From the NCBI GenBank assembly GCA_033782935.1, contig JAWQEG010000410.1, positions 372,001-436,000 on the forward strand: a DNA stretch of 64,000 nucleotides, given 5' to 3'. Below are positions 1 through 15,000 of this stretch, one piece after another (the first letter of the stretch is position 1; each line of letters opens with the position of its first letter). The notes beneath the pieces are model-generated. The model searched no databases and was not told the DNA's origin. It was given only the letters and a program-made list of their open reading frames with translations. This stretch comes from Petrolisthes cinctipes. Its lineage: Eukaryota; Arthropoda; Malacostraca; Decapoda; Porcellanidae. The position numbers were made by a program, and so were the translations under genes.

Positions 1-3000
1 ATTTGAGTTTTTTCAATATACAGGCCCAAAACATGCTGAAAATCGATCTTTAAGGTGCCCAAAAGTCAATATGTGGATGCATCTTCTGTACCCGTTTATA
101 TCTCAAATTCAGGCTCCAAACACCCGAAAATTCGATATTTTGGGGTCCCAGAAGCGATCTGTACTTGCCTACTCCGTGTTAGAGTATTTTAAAAATACAG
201 GCCCAAAACATGCTGAAAATCGATATTTTAGGTGACCAAAGTAGAGATGTGCATGCATCTTCTGTACCCGTTTATATCTCAAATTCAGGCTCCAAACACC
301 CGAAAATTCGATATTTTGGGGTCCCAGAAGCGATCTGTACTTGCATACTCCGTGTTAGAGTATTTTCAAAATACAGGCCCAAAACATTCCGAAAATCGAT
401 ATTTTAGGTGCCCAAAGTCGATATAACAAATTCAGGCCCGAAACACCCGAAAATTCGGTATTTTTGGGTCTTAGAAGCGATCCGTACATTCCTACTCCTC
501 GTTAGAATGTTTTCAAGATACAGATCCAAAACATGCTCAAAATCGATATTTTAAGTGCCCAAAAGTCGATATGTGCATGCATCTTCAGTACCTGTTTATA
601 TCTCAAATTCAGGCTCCAAGCACCCGAAAATTCGATATTTTGGGGTTCCAGAAGCGATCTGTACTTGCCTACTCCGTGTTAGAGTATTTTAAAAATACAG
701 GCCCAAAACATGCTGAAAATCGATATTTTAGGTGACCAAAGTAGAGATGTGCATGCATCTTCTGTACCCGTTTATATCTCAAATTCAGGCTCAAAACACA
801 TAAAAATTCTATATTTTGGGGTCCCAGAAGTGAGCTGTACATGCCTACTTAGTGCTAGAATATTTTTAAAATATAGGCCCAAAACATGCTAAAAATCGAT
901 ATTTTAGGTGCCCAAATTCAGGCCCAAAACACCCGAAAATTCGATATTTTAGGGTCCCAGAAGCGATCTGTACATGCCTACTCCGTGTTAGAGTATTTTC
1001 AATATACAGGCCCAAAACATACTGAAAATCGATCTTTTTGGTGCCCATAAGTCGATATGTGGATGTATCTTCTGTACCCGTTTATATCTCAAATTCAGGC
1101 TCCTAACCCCCGAACATTCGATATTTTTGGGTCCCAGAAGCGATCTGTACTTGCCTACTCCATGTTAGAGTATTTTCAAAATACAGGCCCAAAACATGCT
1201 GAAAATCGATATTTTAGGTGACCAAAGTCAATATGTGAATGCATCTTCCGTACCCGTTTATATCCCAAATTCAACCTCAAAACACCCGAAAATTCGATAT
1301 TTTTTGGGTCCCAGAAGCGAACTGTACATGCCTACTCAGTGCTAGAATGTTTTCAAAATATAGGCTCAAAACATGCTAAAAATCGATATTTTAAGTGTCC
1401 AAAGTCGATATGTGCATGCATCTTCTGTACTCGTTTATATCTCAAATTCAGGATCAAAACACCCGAAAATTCGATATTTTGGGGTCCCAGAAGTGATCTG
1501 TACATGCATACTTAGTGCTAGAATATTTTCAAAATATAGGCCCAAAACATGCTAAAAATCGATATTTTATGTGCCCAAAGTCGATATATCAAATTCAGGC
1601 CCGAAACACCCGAAAATACGGTATTTTTGGGTCTTAGAAGCGATCTGTACATTCCTACTCCTTGTTAGAATGTTTTCAAGATACAGATCCAAAACATGCT
1701 CAAATTCGATATTTTAAGTGCCCAAAAGTCGATATGTGCATGCATCTTCAGTACCTGTTTATATCTCAAATTCAGGCTCAAAACACCCGAAAGCTCTATA
1801 TTTTTGGGTCCCAGAAGCGATCTGTACATGCCTACTCCGTGTTAGAGAACTTTCAAAATATAGGGCCAAAACATGCTGAAAATCGATATTTTAGGTGCCC
1901 AAAGTCAATATGTGCATGCATTTTCTGTACCCGTTTATATCTCAAATTCAGGCTCAAAACACCCGAAAATTCGATATATCGGGGTCCCAGAAGCGAACTG
2001 TACATGTCTACTCAGTGCTAGAATGTTTTCAAAATATAGGCCCAAAACATGCTAAAAATCGATATTTTAGGTGCCCAAAGTCGATATCTCAAATTCAGTC
2101 CTTAAACACCCGAAAGTTCGATATTTTGGGGTCTTAGAAGCGATCTGTACATACCTACTCCGTGTTAGAGTTTTTATAAATTACAGGCCCAAAACATACA
2201 GATAATCGATATTTTAGGTGCCCAAAAGTCGATATGTGAATGCATCTTCAGTACCCGTTTATATCTCAAATTCAGGCTCCAAACACCCGAAAATTCGATA
2301 TTTTGGGGTCCCAGAAGTGATCTGTACTTGCCTACTCCGTGTTTGAGTATTATCAAAATACAGGCCCAAAACATGCTGAAAATCGATATTTTAGGTGACC
2401 AAAGTCAATTTGTGTATGCATCTTCTGCACCCGTTTATATCCCAAATTCAACCTCAAAACACCCGAAAATTCGATATTTTGGGGTCCCATAAGTGATCTG
2501 TACATGCCTACTTAGTTCTAGAATATTTTCAAAATATAGGCCCAAAACATGCTAAAAATCGATAATTTAGGTGCCCAAAGTCGATATCTCAAATACAGGC
2601 CCAAAACGCACGAAAACCCGATATTTTGGGGTCCAAGAAGCGATCTGTACATGCCTACTCCGTATTAGAGTTTTTTTCAATATACGGGCCCAAAACATAC
2701 TGAATATCGATCTTTAAGGTGCCCAAAAGTCGATGTGTGGATGTATTTTCTTTACCCGTTTATATCTCAAATTCAGGCTCCAAACACCCGAAAATTCGAT
2801 ATATTGGGGTCCCAGAAGCGATCTGTACTTGCCTACTCCGTCTTAGAGTATTTTCAAAATACAGGCCCAAAACATGCTGAAAATCGATATTTTAGGTGAC
2901 CAAAGTAGAGATGTGTATGCATCTTCTGTACCCGTTTATATCTCAAATTCAGGCTCAAAACACATAAAATTTCGATATTTTGGGGTCCCAGAAGTGAGCT

Positions 3001-6000
3001 GTACATGCCTACTTAGTGCTAGAATATTTTTAAAATATAGGCCCAAAACATGCTAAAAATCGATATTTTAGGTGCCCAAAGTCGATATCTCAAATTCAGG
3101 CCCAAAACACCCGAAAATTCGATATTTTAGGGTCCCAGAAGCGATCTGTACATGCGTACTCCGTGTTAGAGTATTTTCAATATACAGGCCCAAAACATAC
3201 TGAAAATCGATCTTTTAGGTGCCCAAAAGTCGATATGTGGATGTATCTTCTGTACCCGTTTATATCTCAAATTCAGGCTCCTAACTCCCGAACATTCGAT
3301 ATTTTGGGGTCCCAGAAGCGATCTGTACTTGCCTACTCTATGTTAGAGTATTTTCAAAATACAGGCCCAAAACATGCTGAAAATCGATATTTTAGGTGAC
3401 CAAAGTCAATATGTGTATGCATCTTCCGTACCTGTTTATATCCCAAATTCAACCTCAAAACACCCGAAAATTCGATATTTTTTGGGTCCCAGAAGCGAAC
3501 TGTACATGCCTACACAGTGCTAGAATGTTTTCAAAATATAGGCTCAAAACATGCTAAAAATCGATATTTTAAGTGTCCAAAGTCGATATGTGCATGCATC
3601 TTCTGTACCTGTTTATATCTCAAATTCAGGATCAAAACACCCGAAAATTCGATATTTTGGGGTCCCAGAAGTGATCTGTACATGCCTACTTAGTGCTAGA
3701 ATGTTTTAAAAATATAGGCTCAAAACATGCTAAAAATCGATCTTTTTAGGTGCCCAAAAGTCGATATGTGCATGCATCTTCTGTACCCGTTTATATCTCA
3801 AATTCAGGCTCCAAACACCCGAAAATTTGATATTTTGGGGTCCCAGAAACGATCTGTACATGCCTACTCAGATACAGGCCCAAAACATGCTGAAAATCGA
3901 TATTTTAGGTGCCCAAAGTTAATATGTGTATGCATCTTCTGCACCCGTTTATATCAAAAATTCAACCTCAAAAAACCCGAACATTCGGTATTTTTGGGTC
4001 CTAGAAGCGATCTGTACATGCCTACTCTTAGTTAGAATGTTTTCAAGATACAGACCCAAAACATGCTCAAAATCGATATTTTAGGTGCCGAAAAGTCGAT
4101 ATGTGCATGCATCTTCTGTACCCGTTTATATCTCAAATTCAGGCTCCAAACACCCGAAAATTCGATATTTTGGGGTCCCAGAAGCGATCTGTACTTGCAT
4201 ACTCCGTGTTAGAGTATTTTCAAAATACAGGCCCAAAACATTCCGAAAATCGATATTTTAGGTGCCCAAAGTCGATATAACAAATTCAGGCCCGAAACAC
4301 CCGAAAATTCGGTATTTTTGGGTCTTAGAAGCGATCTGTACATTCCTACTCCTTGTTAGAATGTTTTCAAGATACAGATCCAAAACATGCTCAAAATCGA
4401 TATTTTAAGTGCCCAAAAGTCGATATGTGCATGCATCTTCAGTACCTGTTTATATCTCAAATTCAGGCTCCAAGCACCCGAAAATTCGATATTTTGGGGT
4501 TCCAGAAGCGATCTGTACTTGCCTACTCCGTGTTAGAGTATTTTAAAAATACAGGCCCAAAACATGCTGAAAATCGATATTTTAGGTGACCAAAGTAGAG
4601 ATGTGCATGCATCTTCTATACCCGTTTATATCTCAAATTCAGGCTCAAAACACATAAAAATTTGATATTTTGGGGTCCCAGAAGTGAGCTGTACATGCAT
4701 ACTTAGTGCTAGAATATTTTTAAAATATAGACCCAAAACATGCTAAAAATCGATATTTTAGGTGCCCAAATTCAGGCCCAAAACTCCCGAAAATTCGATA
4801 TTTTAGGGTCCCAGAAGCGATCTGTACATGCCTACTCCGTGTTAGAGTATTTTAAATATACAGGCCCAAAACATACTGAAAATCGATCTTTTTGGTGCCC
4901 ATAAGTCGATATGTGGATGTATCTTCTGTACCCGTTTATATCTCAAATTCAGGCTCCTAACCCCCGAACATTCGATATTTTTGGGTCCCAGAAGCGATCT
5001 GTACTTGCCTACTCCATGTTAGAGTATTTTCAAAATACAGGCCCAAAACATGCTGAAAATCGATATTTTAGGTGACCAAAGTCAATATGTGTATGTATCT
5101 TCCGTACCCGTTTATATCCCAAATTCAACCTCAAAACACCCGAAAATTCGATATTTTTTGGGTCCCAGAAGCGAACTGTACATGCCTACTCAGTGCTAGA
5201 ATGTTTTCAAAATATAGGCTCTAAACATGCTAAAAATCGATATTTTAAGTGTCCAAAGTCGATATGTGCATGCATCTTCTGTACCCGTTTATATCTCAAA
5301 TTCATGATCAAAACACCCGAAAATTCGATATTTTGGGGTCCCAGAAGTGATCTGTACATGCCTACTTAGTGCTAGAATATTTTCAAAATATAGGCCCAAA
5401 ACATGTTAAAAATCGAAATTTTATGTGCCCAAAGTCGATATATCAAATTCAGGCCCGAAACACCCGAAAATTCGGTATTTTTGGGTCTTAGAAGCGATCT
5501 GTACATTCCTACTCCTTGTTAGAATGTTTTCAAGATACAGATCCAAAACATGCTCAAATTCGATATTATAAGTGCCCAAAAGTCGATATGTGCATGCATC
5601 TTCAGTACCTGTTTATATCTCAAATTCAGGCTCAAAACACCCGAAAGCTCTATATTTTTGGGTCCCAGAAGCGATCTGTACATGCCTACTCCGTGTTAGA
5701 GAACTTTCAAAATACAGGGCCAAAACATGCTGAAAATCGATATTTTAGGTGCCCAAAGTCAATATGTGCATGCATTTTCTGTACCCGTTTATATCTCAAA
5801 TTCAGGCTCAAAACACCCGAAAATTCGATATATCGGGGTCCCAGAAGCGAACTGTACATGCCTACTCAGTGCTAGAATGTTTTCAAAATATAGGCCCAAA
5901 ACATGCTAAAAATCGATATTTTAGGTGCCCAAAGTCGATATCTCAAATTCAGTCCGTAAACACCCGAAAGTTCGATATTTTGGGGTCTTAGAAGCGATCT
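1..6000. repeat. Satellite block duplicated with ~3,854-bp offset
   Basis: Distinctive variants recur at one fixed distance. CTCCAAGCACCCG occurs at ~612 and ~4,466. The 119-codon open stretch at 1,662 recurs at 5,516, and the one at 1,873 recurs at 5,727, all 3,854 bp apart. Beyond this an extra 1,000 bp (two 500-bp units) is present, so later segments such as 2,174 and 2,874 reappear 4,854 bp on, at 7,028 and 7,728. The copies differ by scattered single bases. This is large-scale tandem duplication on top of the 500-bp order. Exact edges were not resolved by eye. Confidence 0.8.
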
Positions 6001-9000
6001 GTACATACCTACTCCGTGTTAGAGTTTTTATAAAATACAGGCCCAAAACATGCTGAAAATCAATATTTTAGGTGACCAAAGTCAATATGTGTATGCATCT
6101 TCCGTACCCGTTTATATCCCAAATTCAACCTCAAAACACCCGAAAATTCGATATTTTTTGGGTCCCAGAAGCAAACTGTACATGCCTACTCAGTGCTAGA
6201 ATGTTTTCAAAATATAGGCTCAAAACATGCTAAAAATCGATATTTTAATTGTCCAAAGTCGATATGTGCATGCATCTTCTGTACCCGTTTATATCTCAAA
6301 TTCAGGATCAAAACACCCGAAAATTCGATATTTTGGGGTCCCAGAAGTGATCTGTACATGCCTATTTAGTGCTAGAATATTTTCAAAATATAGGCCCAAA
6401 ACATGCTAAAAATCGATATTTTATGTGCCCAAAGTCGATATATCAAATTCAGGCCCGAAACACCCGAAAATTTGGTATTTTTGGGTCTTAGAAGCGATCT
6501 GTACATTCCTACTCCTTGTTAGAATGTTTTCAAGATACAGATCCAAAACATGCTCAAATTCGATATTATAAGTGCCCAAAAGTCGATATGTGCATGCATC
6601 TTCAGTACCTGTTTATATCTCAAATTCAGGCTCAAAACACCCGAAAGCTCTATATTTTTGGGTCCCAGAAGCGATCTGTACATGCCTACTCCGTGTTAGA
6701 GAACTTTCAAAATACAGGGCCAAAACATGCTGAAAATCGATATTTTAGGTGCCCAAAGTCAATATGTGCATGCATTTTCTGTACCCGTTTATATCTCAAA
6801 TTCAGGCTCAAAACACCCGAAAATTCGATATATCGGGGTCCCAGAAGCGAACTGTACATGCCTACTCAGTGCTAGAATGTTTTCAAAATATAGGCCCAAA
6901 ACATGCTAAAAATCGATATTTTAGGTGCCCAAAGTCGATATCTCAAATTCAGTCCTTAAACACCCGAAAGTTCGATATTTTGGGGTCTTAGAAGCGGTCT
7001 GTACATACCTACTCCGTGTTAGAGTTTTTATAAATTACAGGCCCAAAACATACAGATAATCGATATTTTAGGTGCCCAAAAGTCGATATGTGAATGCATC
7101 TTCTGTACCCGTTTATATCTCAAATTCAGGCTCCAAACACCCGAAAATTCGATATTTTGGGGTCCCAGAAGTGATCTGTACTTGCCTACTCCGTGTTTGA
7201 GTATTATCAAAATACAGGCCCAAAACATGCTGAAAATCGATATTTTAGGTGACCAAAGTCAATTTGTGTATGCATCTTCTGCACCCGTTTATATCCCAAA
7301 TTCAACCTCAAAACACCCGAAAATTCGATATTTTGGGGTCCCATAAGTGATCTGTACATGCCTACTTAGTTCTAGAATATTTTCAAAATATAGGCCCAAA
7401 ACATGCTAAAAATCGATAATTTAGGTGCCCAAAGTCGATATCTCAAATTCAGGCCCAAAACGCACGAAAACCCGATATTTTGGGGTCCCAGAAGCGATCT
7501 GTACATGCCTACTCCGTATTAGAGTTTTTTTCAATATACGGGCCCAAAACATACTGAATATCGATCTTTAAGGTGCCCAAAAGTCGATGTGTGGATGTAT
7601 CTTCTGTACCCGTTTATATCTCAAATTCAGGCTCCAAACACCCGAAAATTCGATATATTGGGGTCCCAGAAGCGATCTGTACTTGCCTACTCCGTCTTAG
7701 AGTATTTTCAAAATACAGGCCCAAAACATGCTGAAAATCGATATTTTAGGTGACCAAAGTAGAGATGTGTATGTATCTTCTGTACCCGTTTATATCTCAA
7801 ATTCAGGCTCAAAACACATAAAATTTCGATATTTTGGGGTCCCAGAAGTGAGCTGTACATGCCTACTTAGTGCTAGAATATTTTTAAAATATAGGCCCAA
7901 AACATGCTAAAAATCGATATTTTAGGTGCCCAAAGTCGATATCTCAAATTCAGGCCCAAAACACCTGAAAATTCGATATTTTAGGGTCCCAGAAGCGATC
8001 TGTACATGCGTACTCCGTGTTAGAGTATTTTCAATATACAGGCCCAAAACACACTGAAAATCGATCTTTTAGGTGCCCAAAAGTCGATATGTGGATGTAT
8101 CTTCTGTACCCGTTTATATCTCAAATTTAGGCTCCTAACTCCCGAACTTTCGATATTTTGGGGTCCCAGAAGCGATCTGTACTTGCCTACTCTATGTTAG
8201 AGTATTTTCAAAATACAGGCCCAAAACATGCTGAAAATCGATATTTTAGGTGACCAAAGTCAATATGTGTATGCATCTTCCGTACCTGTTTATATCCCAA
8301 ATTCAACCTCAAAACACCCGAAAATTCGATATTTTTTGGGTCCCAGAAGCGAACTGTACATGCCTACACAGTGCTAGAATGTTTTCAAAATATAGGCTCA
8401 AAACATGCTAAAAATCGATATTTTAAGTGTCCAAAGTCGATATGTGCATGCATCTTCTGTACCTGTTTATATCTCAAATTCAGGATCAAAACACCCGAAA
8501 ATTCAATATTTTGGGGTCCCATAAGTGATCTGTACATGCCTACTTAGTTCTAGAATATTTTCAAAATATAGGCCCAAAACGTGCTAAAAATCGATAATTT
8601 AGGTGCCCAAAGTCGATATCTCAAATTCAGGCCCAAAACGCACGAAAACCCGATATTTTGGGGTCCCAGAAGCGATCTGTACATGCCTACTCCGTATTAG
8701 AGTTTTTTTCAATATACGGGCCCAAAACATACTGAATATCGATCTTTAAGGTGCCCAAAAGTCGATGTGTGGATGTATCTTCTGTACCCGTTTATATCTC
8801 AAATTCAGGCTCCAAACACCCGAAAATTCGATATATTGGGGTCCCAGAAGCGATCTGTACTTGCCTACTCCGTCTTAGAGTATTTTCAAAATACAGGCCC
8901 AAAACATGCTGAAAATCGATATTTTAGGTGACCAAAGTAGAGATGTGTATGCATCTTCTGTACCCGTTTATATCTCAAATTCAGGCTCAAAACACATAAA

Positions 9001-12000
9001 ATTTCGATATTTTGGGGTCCCAGAAGTGAGCTGTACATGCCTACTTAGTGCTAGAATATTTTTAAAATATAGGCCCAAAACATGCTAAAAATCGATATTT
9101 TAGGTGCCCAAAGTCGATATCTCAAATTCAGGCCCAAAACACCCGAAAATTCGATATTTTAGGGTCCCAGAAGCGATCTGTACATGCGTACTCCGTGTTA
9201 GAGTATTTTCAATATACAGGCCCAAAACATACTGAAAATCGATCTTTTAGGTGCCCAAAGTCGATATCTCAAATTCAGGCCCAAAACGCACGAAAACCCG
9301 ATATTTTGGGGTCCCAGAAGCGATCTGTACATGCCTAATCCGTATTAGAGTTTTTTTCAATATACGGGCCCAAAACATACTGAATATCGATCTTTAAGGT
9401 GCCCAAAAGTCGATGTGTGGATGTATCTTCTGTACCCGTTTATATCTCAAATTCAGGCTCCAAACACCCGAAAATTCGATATATTGGGGTCCCAGAAGCG
9501 ATCTGTACTTGCCTACTCCGTCTTAGAGTATTTTCAAAATACAGGCCCAAAACATGCTGAAAATCGATATTTTAGGTGACCAAAGTAGAGATGTGTATGC
9601 ATCTTCTGTACCCGTTTATATCTCAAATTCAGGCTCAAAACACATAAAATTTCGATATTTTGGGGTCCTAGAAGTGAGCTGTACATGCCTACTTAGTGCT
9701 AGAATATTTTTAAAATATAGGCCCAAAACATGCTAAAAATCGATATTTTAGGTGCCCAAAGTCGATATCTCAAATTCAGGCCCAAAACACCCGAAAATTC
9801 GATATTTTAGGGTCCCAGAAGCGATCTGTACATGCGTACTCCGTGTTAGAGTATTTTCAATATACAGGCCCAAAACACACTGAAAATCGATCTTTTAGGT
9901 GCCCAAAAGTCGATATGTGGATGTATCTTCTGTACCCGTTTATATCTCAAATTCAGGCTCCTAACTCCCGAACATTCGATATTTTGGGGTCCCAGAAGCG
10001 ATCTGTACTTGCCTACTCTATGTTAGAGTATTTTCAAAATACAGGCCCAAAACATGCTGAAAATCGATATTTTAGGTGACCAAAGTCAATATGTGTATGC
10101 ATCTTCCGTACCTGTTTATATCCCAAATTCAACCTCAAAACACCCGAAAATTCGATATTTTTTGGGTCCCAGAAGCGAACTGTACATGCCTACACAGTGC
10201 TAGAATGTTTTCAAAATATAGGCTCAAAACATGCTAAAAATCGATATTTTAAGTGTCCAAAGTCGATATGTGCATGCATCTTCTGTACCTGTTTATATCT
10301 CAAATTCATCATCAAAACACCCGAAAATTCGATATTTTGGGGTCCCATAAGTGATCTGTACATGCCTACTTAGTTCTAGAATATTTTCAAAATATAGGCC
10401 CAAAACGTGCTAAAAATCGATAATTTAGGTGCCCAAAGTCGATATCTCAAATTCAGGCCCAAAACGCACGAAAACCCGATATTTTGGGGTCCCAGAATCG
10501 ATCTGTACATGCCTACTCCGTATTAGAGTTTTTTTCAATATACGGGCCCAAAACATACTGAATATCGATCTTTAAGGTGCCCAAAAGTCGATGTGTGGAT
10601 GTATCTTCTGTACCCGTTTATATCTCAAATTCAGGCTCCAAACACCCGGAAATTCGATATATTGGGGTCCCAGAAGCGATCTGTACTTGCCTACTCCGTC
10701 TTAGAGTATTTTCAAAATACAGGCCCAAAACATGCTGAAAATCGATATTTTAGGTGACCAAAGTCAATATGTGTATGCATCTTCTGCACCCGTTTATATC
10801 CCAAATTCAACCTCAAAACACCCGAAAATTCTATATTTTTTGGGCCCCAGAAGCGAACTGTACATGCCTACTCAGTGCTAGAAGGTTTTCAAATTATAGG
10901 CTCAAAACATGCTAAAAATCGATATTTTAAGTGTCCAAAGTCGATATGTGCATGCATCTTCTGTACCCGTTTATATCTCAAATTCAGGATCAAAACACCC
11001 GAAAATTCGATATTTTGGGGTCCCAGAAGTGATCTGTACATGCCTACTTAGTACTAGAATATTTTCAAAATATAGTCCCAAAACATGCTAAAAATCGATA
11101 TTTTAGGTGCCCAAAGTCGATATCTCAAATTCAGGCCAAAAACACCTGAAAATTCGATATTTTGGAGTCCCAGAAGCGATCTGTACATGCCTACTCCGTG
11201 TTAGAGTATTTTCAAAATACAGGCCCATAACATACTGACAATCAATCTTTTAGGTGTCCAAAAGTCGATATGTGCATGCATCTTCTGTACCCGTTTATAT
11301 CTCAAATTCAGGCTCCAAACACCCGAAAATTCGATATTTTGGGGTCCCAGAAGCGATCTGTACATGCCTACTCCTTGTTAGAGTATTTTCAAAATACAGG
11401 CCCATAACATACTGACAATCGATCTTTTAGGTGCCCAAAAGTCGATATGTGCATGCATCTTCTGTACCCGTTTATATCTCAAATTCAGGCTTCAAACACC
11501 CGAAAATTCGTTATTTTGGGGTCCCAGAAGCGATCTGTACATGCCTACTCAGATACAGGGCCAAAACATACTGAAAATCGATATTTTAGGTGCACAAAGT
11601 CAATATGTGTATGCATCTTCTGCACCCGTTTATATCCCAAATTCAACCTCAAAACACCCGAAAATTCGATATTTTTTGGTCCCAGAAGCGATCTCTACAT
11701 GAATACTCAGTGCTAGAATGTTTTCAAAATATAGGCTAAAAACATGCTAAAAATCGTTATTTTAAGTGTCCAAAGTCGATATGTGCATGCATCTTCTGTA
11801 CCCGTTTATATCTCAAATTCAGGCTCAAAACACCCGAAAATTCGGTATTTTTGGGTCCTAGAAGCGATCTGTACATGCCTACTCCTAGTTAGAATGTTTT
11901 CAAGATTCAGACCCAAAACATGCTCAAAATCGATATTTTAGGTGCCCAAAAGTCGATATGTGCATGCATCTTCTGTACAAGTTTATATCTCAAATTCAGG

Positions 12001-15000
12001 ATCAAAACACCCGAAAATTTGATATTTTGGGGTCCCAGAAGCAATCTGTACATGCCTACTCAGTGCTAGAATATTTTCAAAATATAGGCCCAAAACATGC
12101 TAAAAATCGATATTTTAGGTGCCCAAAGTCGATATCTCAAATTCAGGCCCAAAACACCCGAAAATTCGATATTTTAGGGTCCCAGAAGAGATCTGTACAT
12201 GCCTACTCCGTGTTAGAGTATTTTCAATATACAGGCCCAAAACATACTGAAAATTGATTTTTTAGGTGCCCAAAAGTCGATATGTGGATGTATCTTCTGT
12301 ACCCGTTTATATCTCAAATTCAGGCTCCTAACACCCGAACATTCGATATTTTGGGGTCCCAGAATCGATCTGTACTTGCCTACTCCATGTTAAAGTATTT
12401 TCAAAATACAGGCCCAAAACATGCTGAAAATCGATATTTTAGGTGACCAAAGTTAATATGTGTATGCATCTTCTGTACCCGTTTATATCCCAAATTCAAC
12501 CTCAAAACACCCGAAAATTCGATATTTTTTGGGTCCCAGAAGCGAACTGTACATGCCTACTCAGTGCTAGAAGGTTTTCAAAATATAGGCTCAAAACATG
12601 CTAAAAATCGATATTTTAAGTGTCCAAAGTCGATATGTGCATGCATCTTCTGTACCCGTTTATATCTCAAATTCAGGATCAAAACACCCGAAAATTCGAT
12701 ATTTTGGGGTCCCAGAAGTGATCTGTACATGCCTACTCAGTGCTAGATTATTTTCAAAATATAGGCCCAAAACATGCTAAAAATCGATATTTTAGGTGCC
12801 CAAAGTCGATATCTCAAATTCAGGCCCAAAACACCCGAAAATTCGATATTTTAGGGTCCCAGAAGATATCTGTACATGCCTACTCCGTGTTAGAGTATTT
12901 TCAATATACAGGCCCAAAACATACTGAAAATCGATCTTTTAGGTGCCCAAAAGTCGATATGTGGATGTATCTTCTGTACCCGTTTATATCTCAAATTCAG
13001 GCTCCAAACACCCGAAAATTCGATATTTTGGTGTCCCAGAAGCGATCTGTACATGCCTACTCAGATACAGGCCCAAAACATGCTGAAAATCGATATTTTA
13101 GGTGCCCAAAGTTAATATGTGTATGCATCTTCTGCACTCGTGTATATCTCAAATTCAACCTCAAAACACCCGAAAATTAGATATTTTTGGGTCCCAGAAG
13201 CGATCTGCACATGCCTACTCAGTGCTAGAATGTTTTCAAAATATAGGCTCAAAAGATGCTCAAAATCGATATTTTAAGTGTCCAAAGTCGATATGTGCAT
13301 GCATCTTCTGTACCCGTTTATATCTCAAATTCAGGATCAAAACACCCGAAAATTCGATATTTAGGGGTCCCAGAAGTGATCTGTACATGCCTACTTAGTG
13401 CTTGAATATTTTCAAAATATTGGCCCAAAACATGCTAAAAATCGATATTTTATGTACCCAAAGTCGATATATCAAATTCAGGCCCGAAACACCCGAAAAT
13501 TCGGTATTTTTGGGTCTTAGAAGCGATCTGTACATTCCTACTCCTTGTTAGAATGTTTTCAAGATACAGATCCAAAACATGCTCAAATTCGATATTTTAA
13601 GTGCCCAAAAGTCGATATGTGCATGCATCTTCAGTACCTGTTTATATCTCAAATTCAGGCTCAAAACACCCGAAAATTCGATATATCGGGGCCCCAGAAG
13701 TGATCTGTACATGCCTACTCAGTGCTAGAATGTTTTCAAAATATAGGCTTAAAACATGCTAAAAATCGATAATTTAGGTGCCCAAAGTCGATATCTCAAA
13801 TTCAGGCCCAAAACGCACGAAAACCCGATATTTTGGGGTTCCAGAAGCGATCTGTACATGCCTACTCCGTATTAGAGTTTTTTTCAATATACAGGCCCAA
13901 AACATACTGAATATCGATCTTTAAGGTGTCCAAAAGTCGATGTGTGGATGCATCTTCTGTACCCGTTTATATCTCAAATTCAGGCTCCAAACACCCGAAA
14001 ATTCGATATATTGGGGTCCCAGAAGCGATCTGTACTTGCCTACTCCGTGTTAGAGTATTTTCAAAATACAGGCCCAAAACATGCTGAAAATCGATATTTT
14101 AGGTGACCAAAGTAGAGATGTGCATGCATCTTCTGTACCCGTTTATATCTCAAATTTAGGCTCAAAACACATAAAATTTCGATATTTTGGGGTCCCAGAA
14201 GTGAGCTGTACATGCCTAATTAGTGCTAGAATATTTTTAAAATATAGGCCCAAAACATGCTAAAAATCGATATTTTAGGTGCCCAAAGTCGATATCTCAA
14301 ATTCAGGCCCAAAACACCCGAAAATTCGATTTTTTAGGGTCCCAGAAGCGATCTGTACATGAGTACTCCGTGTTAGAGTATTTTCAATATACAGGCCCAA
14401 AACATACTGAAAATCGATCTTTTAGGTGCCCAAAAGTCGATATGTGGATGTATCTTCTGTACCCGTTTATATCTCAAATTCAGTCTCCTAACTCCCGAAA
14501 ATTCGATATTTTGGGGTCCCAGAAGCGAACTGTACATGCCTACTCCGTGTTAGAGTATTTTCAAAATACAGGCCCATATCATACTGAAAATCGATCTTTT
14601 AGGTGCCCAAAAGTCGATATGTGCATGCATCTTCTGTACCCGTTTATATCTCAAATTCAGGCTCCAAACTCCCGAAAATTTGATATTTTGGGGTCCCTGA
14701 AACGATCTGTACATGCCTACTCAGATACAGACCCAAAACATGCTGAAAATCGATATTTTAGGTGCCCAAAGTTAATATGTGTATGCAACTTCTGCACCAG
14801 TTTATATCCCAAATTCAACCTCAAAAAACCCGAACATTCGGTATTTTTGGGTCCTATAAGCGATCTGTACATGCCTACTCTTAGTTAGAATGTTTTCAAG
14901 ATACAGACCCAAAACATGCTCAAAATCGATATTTTAGGTGCCGAAAAGTCGATATGTGCATGCATCTTCTGTACCCGTTTATATCTCAAATTCAGGATCA

